Shown here in pieces: positions 33,703-40,844 of a DNA stretch of 40,844 bases. Source of the DNA: Candidatus Eisenbergiella merdipullorum (GTDB taxonomy: Bacteria > Bacillota > Clostridia > Lachnospirales > Lachnospiraceae); assembly GCA_019118445.1 (NCBI GenBank), contig DWYY01000002.1, forward strand, positions 1-40,844. The letters run 5' to 3'. Both the position numbers and the translations under genes were made by a program. The first letter of the stretch is position 1, and every line of letters starts with the position of its first letter. A model generated the notes under the pieces. It was given only the letters and a program-made list of their open reading frames with translations, searched no databases and had not been told where the DNA came from.

Positions 33703-35298
33703 TTATTCTTCTACATAGGTCGCCGCCTGGCTTTCCATCTCTGCCAGTACGTCGCGGATCCCAGCGCTCTCCAGCGCAGAACGCAGCGCCTCGATCGATG
33801 CATCCACGTCATCCACCAAACCGTTGATAAGAGGCTGGTAATAATTACCCATTGCCGCTTCCACTGCAGCAAACTGCGTGCTCACTTTGGTGGAATCAAA
33901 GTTGAAGCCGTCATACGGATGCGCTTCCTTGATATTGGCATTCCATTCTGCTTCCATAGCATCATAGGTATCATCCAGCGCAGTTCTGTTTTCAATGTAC
34001 TCTGTTCTCTGGATATTCGCATTGTTCCAGCCCCAGTTACAGTTGTTGGACACACCGTAGTTTGTTTCGTCAATTACCCTATACTGATCGTCTCCTACCG
34101 CTTCCCAATGCTTTCCTTCAATGCCCAGCATTGCCAGATCATATACCTCAGGATTGGTATAGAATTCATTCAGGACCATCATGGCACGTTCCTTATGCTG
34201 GCTGTTGATATTGATGGCCATGCCGTTATTGATATACGGATTCACTTTTTTCGGCATATCCGCAACAGGATCCGCAAGCGTTACATTCCACTCCGGATGT
34301 TCGGAGTTCGCCTGTTTTCCATAGGTCAGGCAGCTTCCCAGATTCCAGATCATTCCGGCAGTTCTTCCGGTCAGCAGGCCGGTCTGCCTCTCATCGTTGG
34401 AATTCAGCACATCAGAAGACCAGCATCCCGCGTCAGCGAGCTCCTTTACCTGATGGCAGTAATCCGTAAATCCATCCCAGTCAAGCAGATAATAGAAATT
34501 CAGGTCGCTCGGATCCTGCGTATTGTAAAGCACCAGCTCACCTGCATTGGGAGCGCCGCCCGTTGTGGAAAGTCCCTGTGCCTGGAAATACTGATACCAA
34601 GGGCCGCCCTGACTTGCATACATACCATTCTCCGCGCATGCCATATAGAATGCCTTCAGCTCGTCCCAGTTGGTGATCTCATCGATCCCGTACTGTTCCA
34701 TCAGATCGCCGCGGACTGCAAGAACGTCCTGACCGAATTCGTTGGAATAATTCGGAACCATATAGATCTGTCCGTCAATCTTCGCCTGATCCCATGCCAC
34801 TTCAGGCACAACATCCCAGATACCCGGTGCATAGGTCTGGATGAATTCCTCAGAGAGGGGATAAAAACCTCCCAGCGCTACCGTCTGTTCATAATGGCAC
34901 CAGCTGGACGCAGTGAAGATCAGGTCAAAATCCTCTCCGGAAGAAAACAGGAGCGAATATTTGGTATCATGCTCACCCCAGGAAAGGAAATCCACGCTGA
35001 TGGAACAATTCAGCTTTTCCTCCAGGATTTTGTTGATCTCAGCATATACCTCATCAAAATCCGGCGTTCTGTCACCGATGAGATACATCTTCAGATCCAC
35101 ATGCTCAGAAGTATCCACTGTTCCCGTGCTCGCCGCTTCCTGGGAAGCGCTGCTCTCCGTTCCGGCAGACTCCTGGGAACTGGCGGCAGACTCCGCTGTG
35201 GTCTCGCTGCTTCCTGAGGAACCACAGCCCGACAGGATTCCCATTGCCAACACTCCGCTAAGAAGGAGTGCAGCAAGCTTTTTCATTCTTTTTTTCAT
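33703..35298 (-). CDS. Lipoprotein sugar-binding protein (LplA type, DUF3502)
   Basis: This lipoprotein of about 531 residues has the signal peptide MKKRMKKLAALLLSGVLAMG with lipobox LSGC (Cys25). A Ser/Thr/Glu-rich linker follows, then a CUT1 binding protein of the LplA/YtcQ group. The last 75 residues (GFNFDSTKVSTQFAAVEAAM, ALRSALESAGIRDVLAEMESQ) match the DUF3502 C-terminal domain found in that group. It binds an oligosaccharide outside the membrane for the two permeases upstream. The ATG at 35298 is chosen because TAAGGAGGG stands directly before it; the frame to 35340 is not used. The ATPase is not in the locus, as is usual for transporters sharing a common MsmX-type ATPase. Confidence 0.9.
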   Translation of the reverse strand: MKKRMKKLAALLLSGVLAMGILSGCGSSGSSETTAESAASSQESAGTESSASQEAASTGTVDTSEHVDLKMYLIGDRTPDFDEVYAEINKILEEKLNCSISVDFLSWGEHDTKYSLLFSSGEDFDLIFTASSWCHYEQTVALGGFYPLSEEFIQTYAPGIWDVVPEVAWDQAKIDGQIYMVPNYSNEFGQDVLAVRGDLMEQYGIDEITNWDELKAFYMACAENGMYASQGGPWYQYFQAQGLSTTGGAPNAGELVLYNTQDPSDLNFYYLLDWDGFTDYCHQVKELADAGCWSSDVLNSNDERQTGLLTGRTAGMIWNLGSCLTYGKQANSEHPEWNVTLADPVADMPKKVNPYINNGMAININSQHKERAMMVLNEFYTNPEVYDLAMLGIEGKHWEAVGDDQYRVIDETNYGVSNNCNWGWNNANIQRTEYIENRTALDDTYDAMEAEWNANIKEAHPYDGFNFDSTKVSTQFAAVEAAMGNYYQPLINGLVDDVDASIEALRSALESAGIRDVLAEMESQAATYVEE

Positions 35299-35366
35299 AA
35301 AGCCCTCCTTATATAAATATGTTATATTTACCGCTTTCACGGAAATATCCGTAAATCACATGTCTC

Positions 35367-36290
35367 TTATCCCTTGACGGCTCCGATCGTAATACCCTGT
35401 ACAAAATATCTCTGTACAATGGGGAAAGCCAGGATGATCGGACCTGTCACCACAATGGTCAACGCCATTTTCAGCGTCTGAGTCGGCAGAGACAGAGAAC
35501 TCACAACCGCACTGCTCACCGCATTGCTGGAAATCAGTTTCTTATAGGCTTCAATATTGTTCACCTGCTGATACAGGAAATACTGCAGCGGATACTTTTC
35601 TTCCGACTTGATATACAGCATGGCATTGTACCAGTCATTCCAGTATGCAAGAGCTATGAAAAGTCCCACGGTAGCCAGTGCAGGCTTTATCAGCGGAAGC
35701 ACAACCTGAAACAGCGTGCGCACCTCTCCGCATCCGTCAATCTTCGCCGCATCGATCAGCGAATCCGGTATAGCGGATATGTAACTCTTCATAACAAGCA
35801 GGTTGTATACTGAAAACAGGAGCGGAAGCAGCAGAGCCAGATAATTGTCCTGCAGCCCCAGCGTCTGGGTATACAAAATGTAGGTGGGCACCAGGCCGCC
35901 GCTGAACAGTGTTGTAAAGTAGAAGAAAAAGGAAAAACCGTTTCTCCATTCAAAATCTTTTCTCGACAGCACGTAAGCCGTCATGGTCTGCAAGATCAAT
36001 CCCAAAAACGTTCCCACAGCCGTCAGGCCGATGGTAGTCGCATAAGCCCTTAAAACTACTATTGGCTCCCTGAAAACCGTTTTATAGGCTTCCAGAGAAA
36101 AATCCTGCGGCAGAATGGAAAATCCATTTGCCGTAATGGCCTCTTCCGAAGAAAAAGAACCTGAAAGGACCATGATAAACGGAATCAGGCACAGCAATGC
36201 GAGCAGACCAGTAAAACAATACGCGATCACATCCAAAGCGATAACGTCTCTTCCTCTTCTTACCTTTCCCAAATGATTTCTCTTTGCCAT
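35367..36290 (-). CDS. Sugar ABC transporter permease (LplC/MalG type)
   Basis: This 307-residue inner-membrane protein has six hydrophobic helices. Its EAA loop near residue 195 (LIDAAKIDGCGEVRTLFQVVLPLIKPAL) contacts the ATPase. The C-terminal QRYFVQGITIGAVKG is typical of LplC-type CUT1 permeases. GGGAGAAG precedes the ATG. It lies 14 bases after the other permease gene and 68 bases before the binding-protein gene. Confidence 0.92.
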   Translation of the reverse strand: MAKRNHLGKVRRGRDVIALDVIAYCFTGLLALLCLIPFIMVLSGSFSSEEAITANGFSILPQDFSLEAYKTVFREPIVVLRAYATTIGLTAVGTFLGLILQTMTAYVLSRKDFEWRNGFSFFFYFTTLFSGGLVPTYILYTQTLGLQDNYLALLLPLLFSVYNLLVMKSYISAIPDSLIDAAKIDGCGEVRTLFQVVLPLIKPALATVGLFIALAYWNDWYNAMLYIKSEEKYPLQYFLYQQVNNIEAYKKLISSNAVSSAVVSSLSLPTQTLKMALTIVVTGPIILAFPIVQRYFVQGITIGAVKG

Positions 36291-36304
36291 TTCTTCTCCC
36301 TTCC

Positions 36305-37237
36305 TCAGAACAGCGCGTAATCTCTATCATACAGGCTGACCAGTTTATTCACGATCGTTACAGTAACAAAGCAGAGAACGGACTGGAACAGGCCGATCGC
36401 CGCAGACATTCCGAAATCATTGCTGGAAATCAGCGCTCTCATTGCAAGAGTATCAATAACATCCGTATAGTTGTACAAAAGACCGTTGTTGCCAACCAGG
36501 TTGTAGAACAGATCGAAATTTCCTTTGAAAATTCCGCCCACGCTCATCAGGAGCAGAATGATCATGGTCGGCATGATCATGGGGATCGTCACCTTAAAAA
36601 TTCTTTGGAACACATTTGCTCCATCAATTGCAGCTGCCTCGTAAACAGAGGTATCAATTCCCATGATCGCAGCCAGATACATCACGGAGCCATATCCAAC
36701 GCCCTTCCACACATTAAAGAAGATCAGAATGAACGGCCAGTATTTAGGCTCTGTATAAAAGGAGATTTTCTGACCCCCCAGCATTGTGATCAGCCGGTTG
36801 ATAAATCCATAATCCGAACTGAAAAGGTTGAATGCCATAACGCCTACGATAACCCATGAAATGAAATAAGGCAGGAACATCATGGACTGGCTGATCTTTC
36901 TGAATCTTTTCCCATGGATTTCCGTCAGGAAAACAGCGACTGCAACCTGAACGAAAGTACCGATCACGATAAATGCCAGATTATACAGGACCGTATTCCT
37001 GGTCACGGTTCCAGCCTGTCCCGATTTAAAGAAAAATGCGAAGTTATCCAGCCCGTTCCATGGACTTCCCCATATACCGCCTGCGTAATTGTACTTTTTA
37101 AAAGCCATCACAATTCCGGTCATCGGGTAGTATGCAAAGATCAGGGTATAGATCACAGCAGGCGCAAGCATCAAAAGATATACCCTGTACTTAAACAACT
37201 TCTTTAGAAACCCTTTTTTCCTATTTTTTGTCTCCAT
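36305..37237 (-). CDS. Sugar ABC transporter permease (LplB type)
   Basis: This protein of about 310 residues has six membrane helices. YPMTGIVMAFKKYNYAGGIWGSPWNGLDNF is the typical LplB-type N-terminal periplasmic block, and YEAAAIDGANVFQRIFKVTIPMIMPTM the EAA loop. The ATG at 37237 is chosen since GGGGAGG lies just before it; the frame to 37264 runs into the repeat region. First gene of the transporter operon, with a clear promoter and operator-like sites upstream. Confidence 0.92.
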   Translation of the reverse strand: METKNRKKGFLKKLFKYRVYLLMLAPAVIYTLIFAYYPMTGIVMAFKKYNYAGGIWGSPWNGLDNFAFFFKSGQAGTVTRNTVLYNLAFIVIGTFVQVAVAVFLTEIHGKRFRKISQSMMFLPYFISWVIVGVMAFNLFSSDYGFINRLITMLGGQKISFYTEPKYWPFILIFFNVWKGVGYGSVMYLAAIMGIDTSVYEAAAIDGANVFQRIFKVTIPMIMPTMIILLLMSVGGIFKGNFDLFYNLVGNNGLLYNYTDVIDTLAMRALISSNDFGMSAAIGLFQSVLCFVTVTIVNKLVSLYDRDYALF

Positions 37238-37256
37238 AATACCTCCCCTGATTTTA

Positions 37257-37301
37257 TGTTGCATGCCTCATGTTGCATGCTGCTTGTTGCATGTTGCGCA
37301 T
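37257..37301. repeat. Heptamer-phased TGTTGCA repeats in operon leader
   Basis: TGTTGCA or TGTTGCG begins at 37257, 37271, 37285 and 37292. The spacings are 14, 14 and 7 bases, so all are multiples of seven. The array lies between the promoter at 37340 and the first permease gene. Confidence 0.7.
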
Positions 37302-37339
37302 TGGTTTGTTTTTGGTTTCTTGTCCTTTTGTCATGATTC

Positions 37340-37368
37340 ATTATATATTTGAGCATTTCAAAAGTCAA
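37340..37368 (-). promoter_or_regulatory. Promoter of the galactoside transporter operon
   Basis: On the minus strand, TTGACT (37368-37363) and a perfect TATAAT (37345-37340) are separated by 17 bases. The leader to the ATG at 37237 is about 95 bases and contains the heptamer repeats. Confidence 0.8.
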
Positions 37369-37441
37369 TTTGCATAATAATAAATTTTCTTTTCCTAAAA
37401 AAGTACAATTTACATAAAAACGCTCCGGATTTTATTCGTTT

Positions 37442-37460
37442 TTGCGCAAAAGTTGCGCAA
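37442..37460. promoter_or_regulatory. Paired TTGCGCAA operator upstream of transporter promoter
   Basis: Two perfect 8-base palindromes TTGCGCAA lie at 37442-37449 and 37453-37460, 11 bases centre to centre. The same element occurs as a pair before the lacI-type gene. Probable LacI-family binding sites, about 75 bases upstream of the -35 box. Confidence 0.65.
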
Positions 37461-37501
37461 TCACGATCTATCTGATCGTTCCATAAGGCAACAGCAGCAG
37501 T

Positions 37502-39238
37502 TCACAGAGCTGGATGGAATGTGGGAGCAAAGGAAAGCTTCCGCATCATGATATACATAGGCGATGCGGTAATGGACACTCCCACCGTCGCCGGCCCCTC
37601 GTTCAGCTTCACCTTCAACCGACAGACTGCAAATCCATGTTCCGTCGGATGGACCAGAATTTCCTGTTTTCCTTGTTCTGACTGTACAAACAGACAGACA
37701 TTCACACCGGTAGTGTCTGTTCCCTGCAGTTCCGCTTCCAGAGAGTATTCGCCCGGTTCTGGTATCCGCACCTGCTGGCTGATCCGAAAGGTAAAATTCT
37801 TCTTGCCTTCCACGCGGAGCGCATTCAGAGGCGGCGCCGGATAGGGCTCCACAAATTCCGGATATATCTGGGCAACAACATGTTCGCCGCTGCTTTCTGT
37901 CTGCCACCAGGCCATTCCCTCATCCCAATTGACATCCTTCAGCAGATTTTCCTTTTCCGGAAAATGCTCCACTACCTGTATCGTTATGGCAACAGGAAGT
38001 TCTTTTTCCTCCACGATGCCTTGAATCGTAAAACTTCCCGGATGTGGGAAAGAAACTTCTCCATCTGTCTGCCAGCTCACCTTCTTTTTCATCAGGCTTC
38101 CGTCCATCCTGAGCACAGAAACTTCCGCCGGCAGCGCCGCCGGCGTTCCGATCTGCACCGTGATGCTCTGCGGCTCATATACCTTCGCCCACTCCATGGG
38201 ATCATAGGCTTGCCTTGTAAATAAAAATGCGCGGATCCCGTCCAGCACCCTGCCGTCTTCATCCAACAGTCCCATATTTTCCGCCCAGGATCCGACGCCG
38301 TTTACGGGAAGACAGATCGGTTCCCAGTAAAAAACTCCCCGCCCCATTTGATCCGGCAGCGAAGCTGTAATTCCATTTACCAGCTCCAGCGCCTTCAACT
38401 GTCCTTTGGGGCTTGCCGGGAAACCGGCGATTTTTTCCTGTGCTTCATCGATGAACCCGTTTTCGCATTTCCTCCAGGCATATGCGCTTTCCACGATCAT
38501 GATCGGTTTCCGGTATTCTTCTACCAGCCTCTCCATTGTCTCTTTCAGATCCGTGTATGTACCGTGCCAGAACGGATAATAGGATAAACCGATCAGATCA
38601 AAATCCATCAGGCCTTCCGCAAGCGCATGGGAAAACCATTCCTTGAGATAGAAATATCTTCCCCCCTGATCCAGATGGATCAGGACCTGCATCTCCGAAG
38701 GATCCGCCACGCTTCTCGCTCCCTGGATCCCTGCGTTTACCAGCTGTACCATTCCGGCATAATCTGGCAATTCTCCCTCTGGAAACAAAAGGCCGCTTCT
38801 GATCTCATTACCAATCTGTACTATATCGGGAAGCAGCCCCCTCTCCTGCAGCGTAAGAAGCGTGTCTCCCGTGTACGAATAAACGGCGTTTTGCAACTGT
38901 TCAAAATTAAGCTTCTCCCATGCCTTAGGCTTCTTCTGCTGCCCTGGATCCGCCCAGAAATCAGAATAATGGAAATCCAGCATGAACTGCATGCCATGCT
39001 TCCTGATCTCCTGCGCCATGGCGATCGTATGCGCCAGATCGCAGTATCCTCCTGACTCAGGAACATTTTCCGGCGTATGCCAGATCCGCAGTCGGATCGC
39101 ATTTACTCCATATTTTTCCAAAAGTTCAAAAGGTTCTTTTTCCGAACCGTCAAAATCCTTCACTTTCATTCCGGCGTCAAGGCACTGCGGAAGGAAAGAA
39201 ATATCTGCTCCTTTATAAAAATCGGGCCTCTTGTTCAT
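37502..39238 (-). CDS. GH53 endo-beta-1,4-galactanase with accessory domains
   Basis: This protein of about 578 residues has a GH53 catalytic domain at 1-345: FYKGADISFLPQ at the start, RLRIWHTP, FMLDFHYSDFWADPG, the acid/base Glu145 in QIGNEIRSG, and the nucleophile Glu250 in IMIVESAYAW. GH53 enzymes cut beta-1,4-galactan of pectin and arabinogalactan type I. Residues about 355-420 resemble a bacterial Ig-like domain. Residues 430-578 form a jelly-roll like a carbohydrate-binding module. No signal peptide is present, which is unusual for an endo-acting enzyme. The start at 39238 follows AGGAGG; the frame to 39256 overlaps the regulator stop. Confidence 0.9.
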   Translation of the reverse strand: MNKRPDFYKGADISFLPQCLDAGMKVKDFDGSEKEPFELLEKYGVNAIRLRIWHTPENVPESGGYCDLAHTIAMAQEIRKHGMQFMLDFHYSDFWADPGQQKKPKAWEKLNFEQLQNAVYSYTGDTLLTLQERGLLPDIVQIGNEIRSGLLFPEGELPDYAGMVQLVNAGIQGARSVADPSEMQVLIHLDQGGRYFYLKEWFSHALAEGLMDFDLIGLSYYPFWHGTYTDLKETMERLVEEYRKPIMIVESAYAWRKCENGFIDEAQEKIAGFPASPKGQLKALELVNGITASLPDQMGRGVFYWEPICLPVNGVGSWAENMGLLDEDGRVLDGIRAFLFTRQAYDPMEWAKVYEPQSITVQIGTPAALPAEVSVLRMDGSLMKKKVSWQTDGEVSFPHPGSFTIQGIVEEKELPVAITIQVVEHFPEKENLLKDVNWDEGMAWWQTESSGEHVVAQIYPEFVEPYPAPPLNALRVEGKKNFTFRISQQVRIPEPGEYSLEAELQGTDTTGVNVCLFVQSEQGKQEILVHPTEHGFAVCRLKVKLNEGPATVGVSITASPMYIMMRKLSFAPTFHPAL

Positions 39239-39252
39239 CCTTTTTCTCCTCC

Positions 39253-40242
39253 TCATCGGTAAGTGGATGCCCGGATCAAGATCTCATAATCCAGCATCGT
39301 CTTCTTCTGATATTCCTTTCCCTGCAGGAACCGGATCATCTGCTTTCCTATCACATTTCCAACCATTCTGGCAGACACGTCCACTGCCGTCACAGCCGGA
39401 ACAAATCTGTTCAGAGTTGAACTGTTATATAAGGACGCGATCGCGATATCCCGCGGGATGCGATACCCCTCCGCCAGCAGCTGGGAGATCAGGCCAATAG
39501 CCAGGACATCATCCCCGCATATCACGCATTCCACTTTTTTTGAAATCAGATTTACGATAACGGAGTTCAGCAGTTCCTTTCGGAATTTTCCCGTATAAAT
39601 TTCCTGCTTATCCTTCTGCAACCCGTTTTTCAGAATAGCCTTGCAAAATCCTTCATAACGGCTTCTGTTTACGTGAAAAGACATGTCCTCCAGGATCAGC
39701 GCAAAACGCCTGTAACCCTTTCCGATCAGCAGGGAGGTCAACATATCGGCCGCGCCTTCGTTGTCGGTATCCACCTGGATGATATTGTCAAAATCGCATA
39801 GCCCCGTCACACCTGTAGGAAATTTTTTTTCTGAAAGATAACGTAGGACTTTATCGTCCTCCAGGCTCCTGGTCACAATCATCCCGTCCACTTTTTTCTG
39901 TTCCACAAATTTTTGGATACCAGAAAAATCCTGCGCGGTTCCCGTTGTGATCAACACATTATAATCCATCAAGGCAGCCGCTTCATAGATTCCCAGAAGA
40001 CACTCAAAGAAATATTGATTTCCGGTCACGAAAATATCATCTGGAAAAGAAACTCCCAGATTATGGGTTATTTCCGGTTCCTGTCTTTCCTCCACTCTTC
40101 CGCTTTCGTGTTCTTTTGCAAACTGCTGGATTTTCTGCCGGGTCTGAACCCCAATCCTCCCCTTTCCGGACAGGGCCCTCGACACCGTACTCTTGGAGAC
40201 CCCAAGCTCCTTCGCCATCTCGTCTAAAGTCATTCTTTCCAT
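39253..40242 (-). CDS. LacI-family transcriptional regulator
   Basis: This regulator of about 329 residues has the LacI helix-turn-helix at the N terminus (LDEMAKELGVSKSTVSRALSGKGRI) and hinge helix, then a sugar-binding sensor domain (NLGVSFPDDIFVTGNQYFFECLLGIYEAA to SSTLNRFVPAVTAVDVSARMVGN). The start is placed at the ATG at 40242, as LacI proteins begin a few residues before the helix-turn-helix; an ATG three codons later is possible, and the longer frame to 40398 would begin in the -35 box. It precedes the GH53 gene by 14 bases. The TTGCGCAA elements in its own control region and before the transporter operon are its likely operators. Confidence 0.88.
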   Translation of the reverse strand: MERMTLDEMAKELGVSKSTVSRALSGKGRIGVQTRQKIQQFAKEHESGRVEERQEPEITHNLGVSFPDDIFVTGNQYFFECLLGIYEAAALMDYNVLITTGTAQDFSGIQKFVEQKKVDGMIVTRSLEDDKVLRYLSEKKFPTGVTGLCDFDNIIQVDTDNEGAADMLTSLLIGKGYRRFALILEDMSFHVNRSRYEGFCKAILKNGLQKDKQEIYTGKFRKELLNSVIVNLISKKVECVICGDDVLAIGLISQLLAEGYRIPRDIAIASLYNSSTLNRFVPAVTAVDVSARMVGNVIGKQMIRFLQGKEYQKKTMLDYEILIRASTYR

Positions 40243-40347
40243 GTTCCTTTCCAAAAAATGCACCCTCCAGAGGCATTCATCTTCCCTCGCAGGGAAGATC
40301 AACATGATCATGCTCTGCCGTTTTTTGTTGTTCATAATTTTGGTCTG

Positions 40348-40363
40348 TTGCGCATTTTTGCAT
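40348..40363. promoter_or_regulatory. Operator half-sites in the lacI-type leader
   Basis: TTGCGCA (40348-40354) and TTGCATA (40358-40364) are spaced 10 bases apart, just downstream of the predicted start site. The same two variants occur in the transporter leader. Confidence 0.45.
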
Positions 40364-40369
40364 ATATCC

Positions 40370-40398
40370 ATTATATTTATATTCAGTTTTTCCGTCAA
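40370..40398 (-). promoter_or_regulatory. Promoter of the lacI-type/GH53 unit
   Basis: On the minus strand, TTGACG (40398-40393) and a perfect TATAAT (40375-40370) are separated by 17 bases. It is flanked by TTGCGCA elements on both sides. Confidence 0.8.
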
Positions 40399-40461
40399 TA
40401 TAGCAACATTCCAAAGTGCAGGCGCTTAAAATGTACCTTTTTTACAATTTTTCTTCTGCCG

Positions 40462-40482
40462 TTGCGCAACTTGATTGCGCAA
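40462..40482. promoter_or_regulatory. Paired TTGCGCAA operator upstream of the lacI-type promoter
   Basis: Perfect TTGCGCAA copies lie at 40462-40469 and 40475-40482, 13 bases centre to centre, about 65-85 bases upstream of the -35 box. Confidence 0.65.
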
Positions 40483-40517
40483 GTGAAAGGCTTATCCCTC
40501 CGCAATTCTTCTTTCAT

Positions 40518-40572
40518 TAAAAAAACGGCCCTCAGGAACAGCGTTCATAGCGCTATCCTGAAAAGCCGTTTT
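40518..40572 (-). terminator. Long terminator of the right-edge gene
   Basis: Nested stems AAAACGGC/GCCGTTTT, TCAGGA/TCCTGA and AGCG/CGCT form one long hairpin. On the minus strand it is followed by TTTTTTTAATG, so it ends the gene whose stop is at 40636. Confidence 0.8.
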
Positions 40573-40635
40573 CTGCATTTTTCTGCTCCTGTCTGCCGTC
40601 TCTCATTTCACCATATTCAGAGCCGGCAGGGCTTT

Positions 40636-40844
40636 CTAAGGTGTCATGGCATTTTCGTATATCCTGCACATCATGTGCGAAGGCTCGATAGCAGCCGCTT
40701 CCTTCAAAAATTCTGCAGCCTTTTCTTTTTTTCCGAGCCCGATATTCCCAAGCGCCATCAGGTAGTAGCAGTGGGCGCGGTTCCGGAGCGTATAATCGTC
40801 ATCAAAAATCAGGAACTCCGGCAGGGATACGGCGAAGTATTCGA
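40636..40844 (-). CDS. 3' end of a TPR-type protein (partial)
   Basis: The last 69 codons of a gene that enters from the right edge read EYFAVSLPEFLIFDDD, then YTLRNRAHCYYLMALGNIGL and GKKEKAAEFLKEAAAIEPSH, ending ENAMTP with TAG at 40638-40636. The alternation of small and aromatic residues (YYLMALGNIGLGKKEKAAEFLKEA) is a tetratricopeptide repeat. Tails of this kind are found at the end of DUF5107 proteins, which often lie beside glycosidase genes, but the main domain is outside the window. A strong terminator follows. Confidence 0.7.
   Translation of the reverse strand, partial: EYFAVSLPEFLIFDDDYTLRNRAHCYYLMALGNIGLGKKEKAAEFLKEAAAIEPSHMMCRIYENAMTP

Noticed and set aside
33919..35217. Plus-strand open frame of 432 codons opposite the binding-protein gene
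   Set aside because: It is a shadow of a well-supported lipoprotein gene and has no domain of its own.
1..40844. CRISPR arrays, tRNA or rRNA genes, prophage and intact insertion sequences
   Set aside because: I looked for regular repeat-spacer units, CCA-ended cloverleaf sequences, integrase or transposase motifs and found none.

Overview
The window looks like a chromosomal segment from a gut-type Clostridia bacterium, most probably Lachnospiraceae. The signs are AGGAGG-type ribosome sites, an ECF sigma factor paired with a DUF4179 membrane protein, a DUF4474 protein, a CUT1 sugar importer of the LplABC type, and many intracellular glycosidases with LacI, IclR and AraC regulators. This placement is inferred from gene content; no rRNA or tRNA gene is visible, and I see no CRISPR array, phage or intact insertion sequence.

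Layout. Positions 1-6430 hold general genes: a twin-PepSY secreted protein, a DUF4474 protein overlapping a metallophosphoesterase, an unclassified alpha/alpha-toroid-like protein beside a truncated AraC regulator, and the ECF sigma/DUF4179 pair. Positions 6618-10975 hold a PutP-type sodium symporter and a GH2 glycosidase on opposite strands, overlapping at their 3' ends. Positions 11263-16755 (minus strand) are a partly decayed sugar locus. A Gfo/Idh dehydrogenase, an FAD oxidoreductase and a DUF5696-like glycosidase are intact, but the ABC permease, the histidine kinase and the response regulator survive only as fragments.

Positions 16796-27243 (minus) are the most interesting part: a tightly coupled nine-gene operon running cupin, MBL-fold hydrolase, SDR, IlvD/Edd dehydratase, fumarate-reductase-like flavoprotein, FdrA, DUF1116, acetate-kinase-family protein, DUF2877. 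FdrA, DUF1116 and DUF2877 are the three subunit families of E. coli oxamate carbamoyltransferase (AllFGH). They normally sit with a carbamate kinase and purine/allantoin genes. Here the kinase is a divergent acetate kinase homologue and the partners are sugar-acid enzymes. Next to the operon (27421-31427) are a divergently transcribed regulator with a LacI-like sensor but a C-terminal helix-turn-helix, a KDPG-aldolase (eda), a 2-keto-3-deoxy sugar kinase (kdgK) and an IclR regulator. I infer a catabolic route in which a sugar-acid-like compound is oxidised and dehydrated. One branch would go through KDG/KDPG, and one cleavage step would give an acyl phosphate that the kinase converts to ATP. 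The substrate is unknown.

Positions 31443-40242 (minus) are a galactan/galactoside uptake locus: a LacI regulator and GH53 galactanase, then two permeases, a lipoprotein binding protein and a GH35 beta-galactosidase. TTGCGCAA palindromes occur in pairs in front of both transcription units and are the likely LacI operators. The right edge holds the 3' end of a TPR-containing gene with its own terminator.
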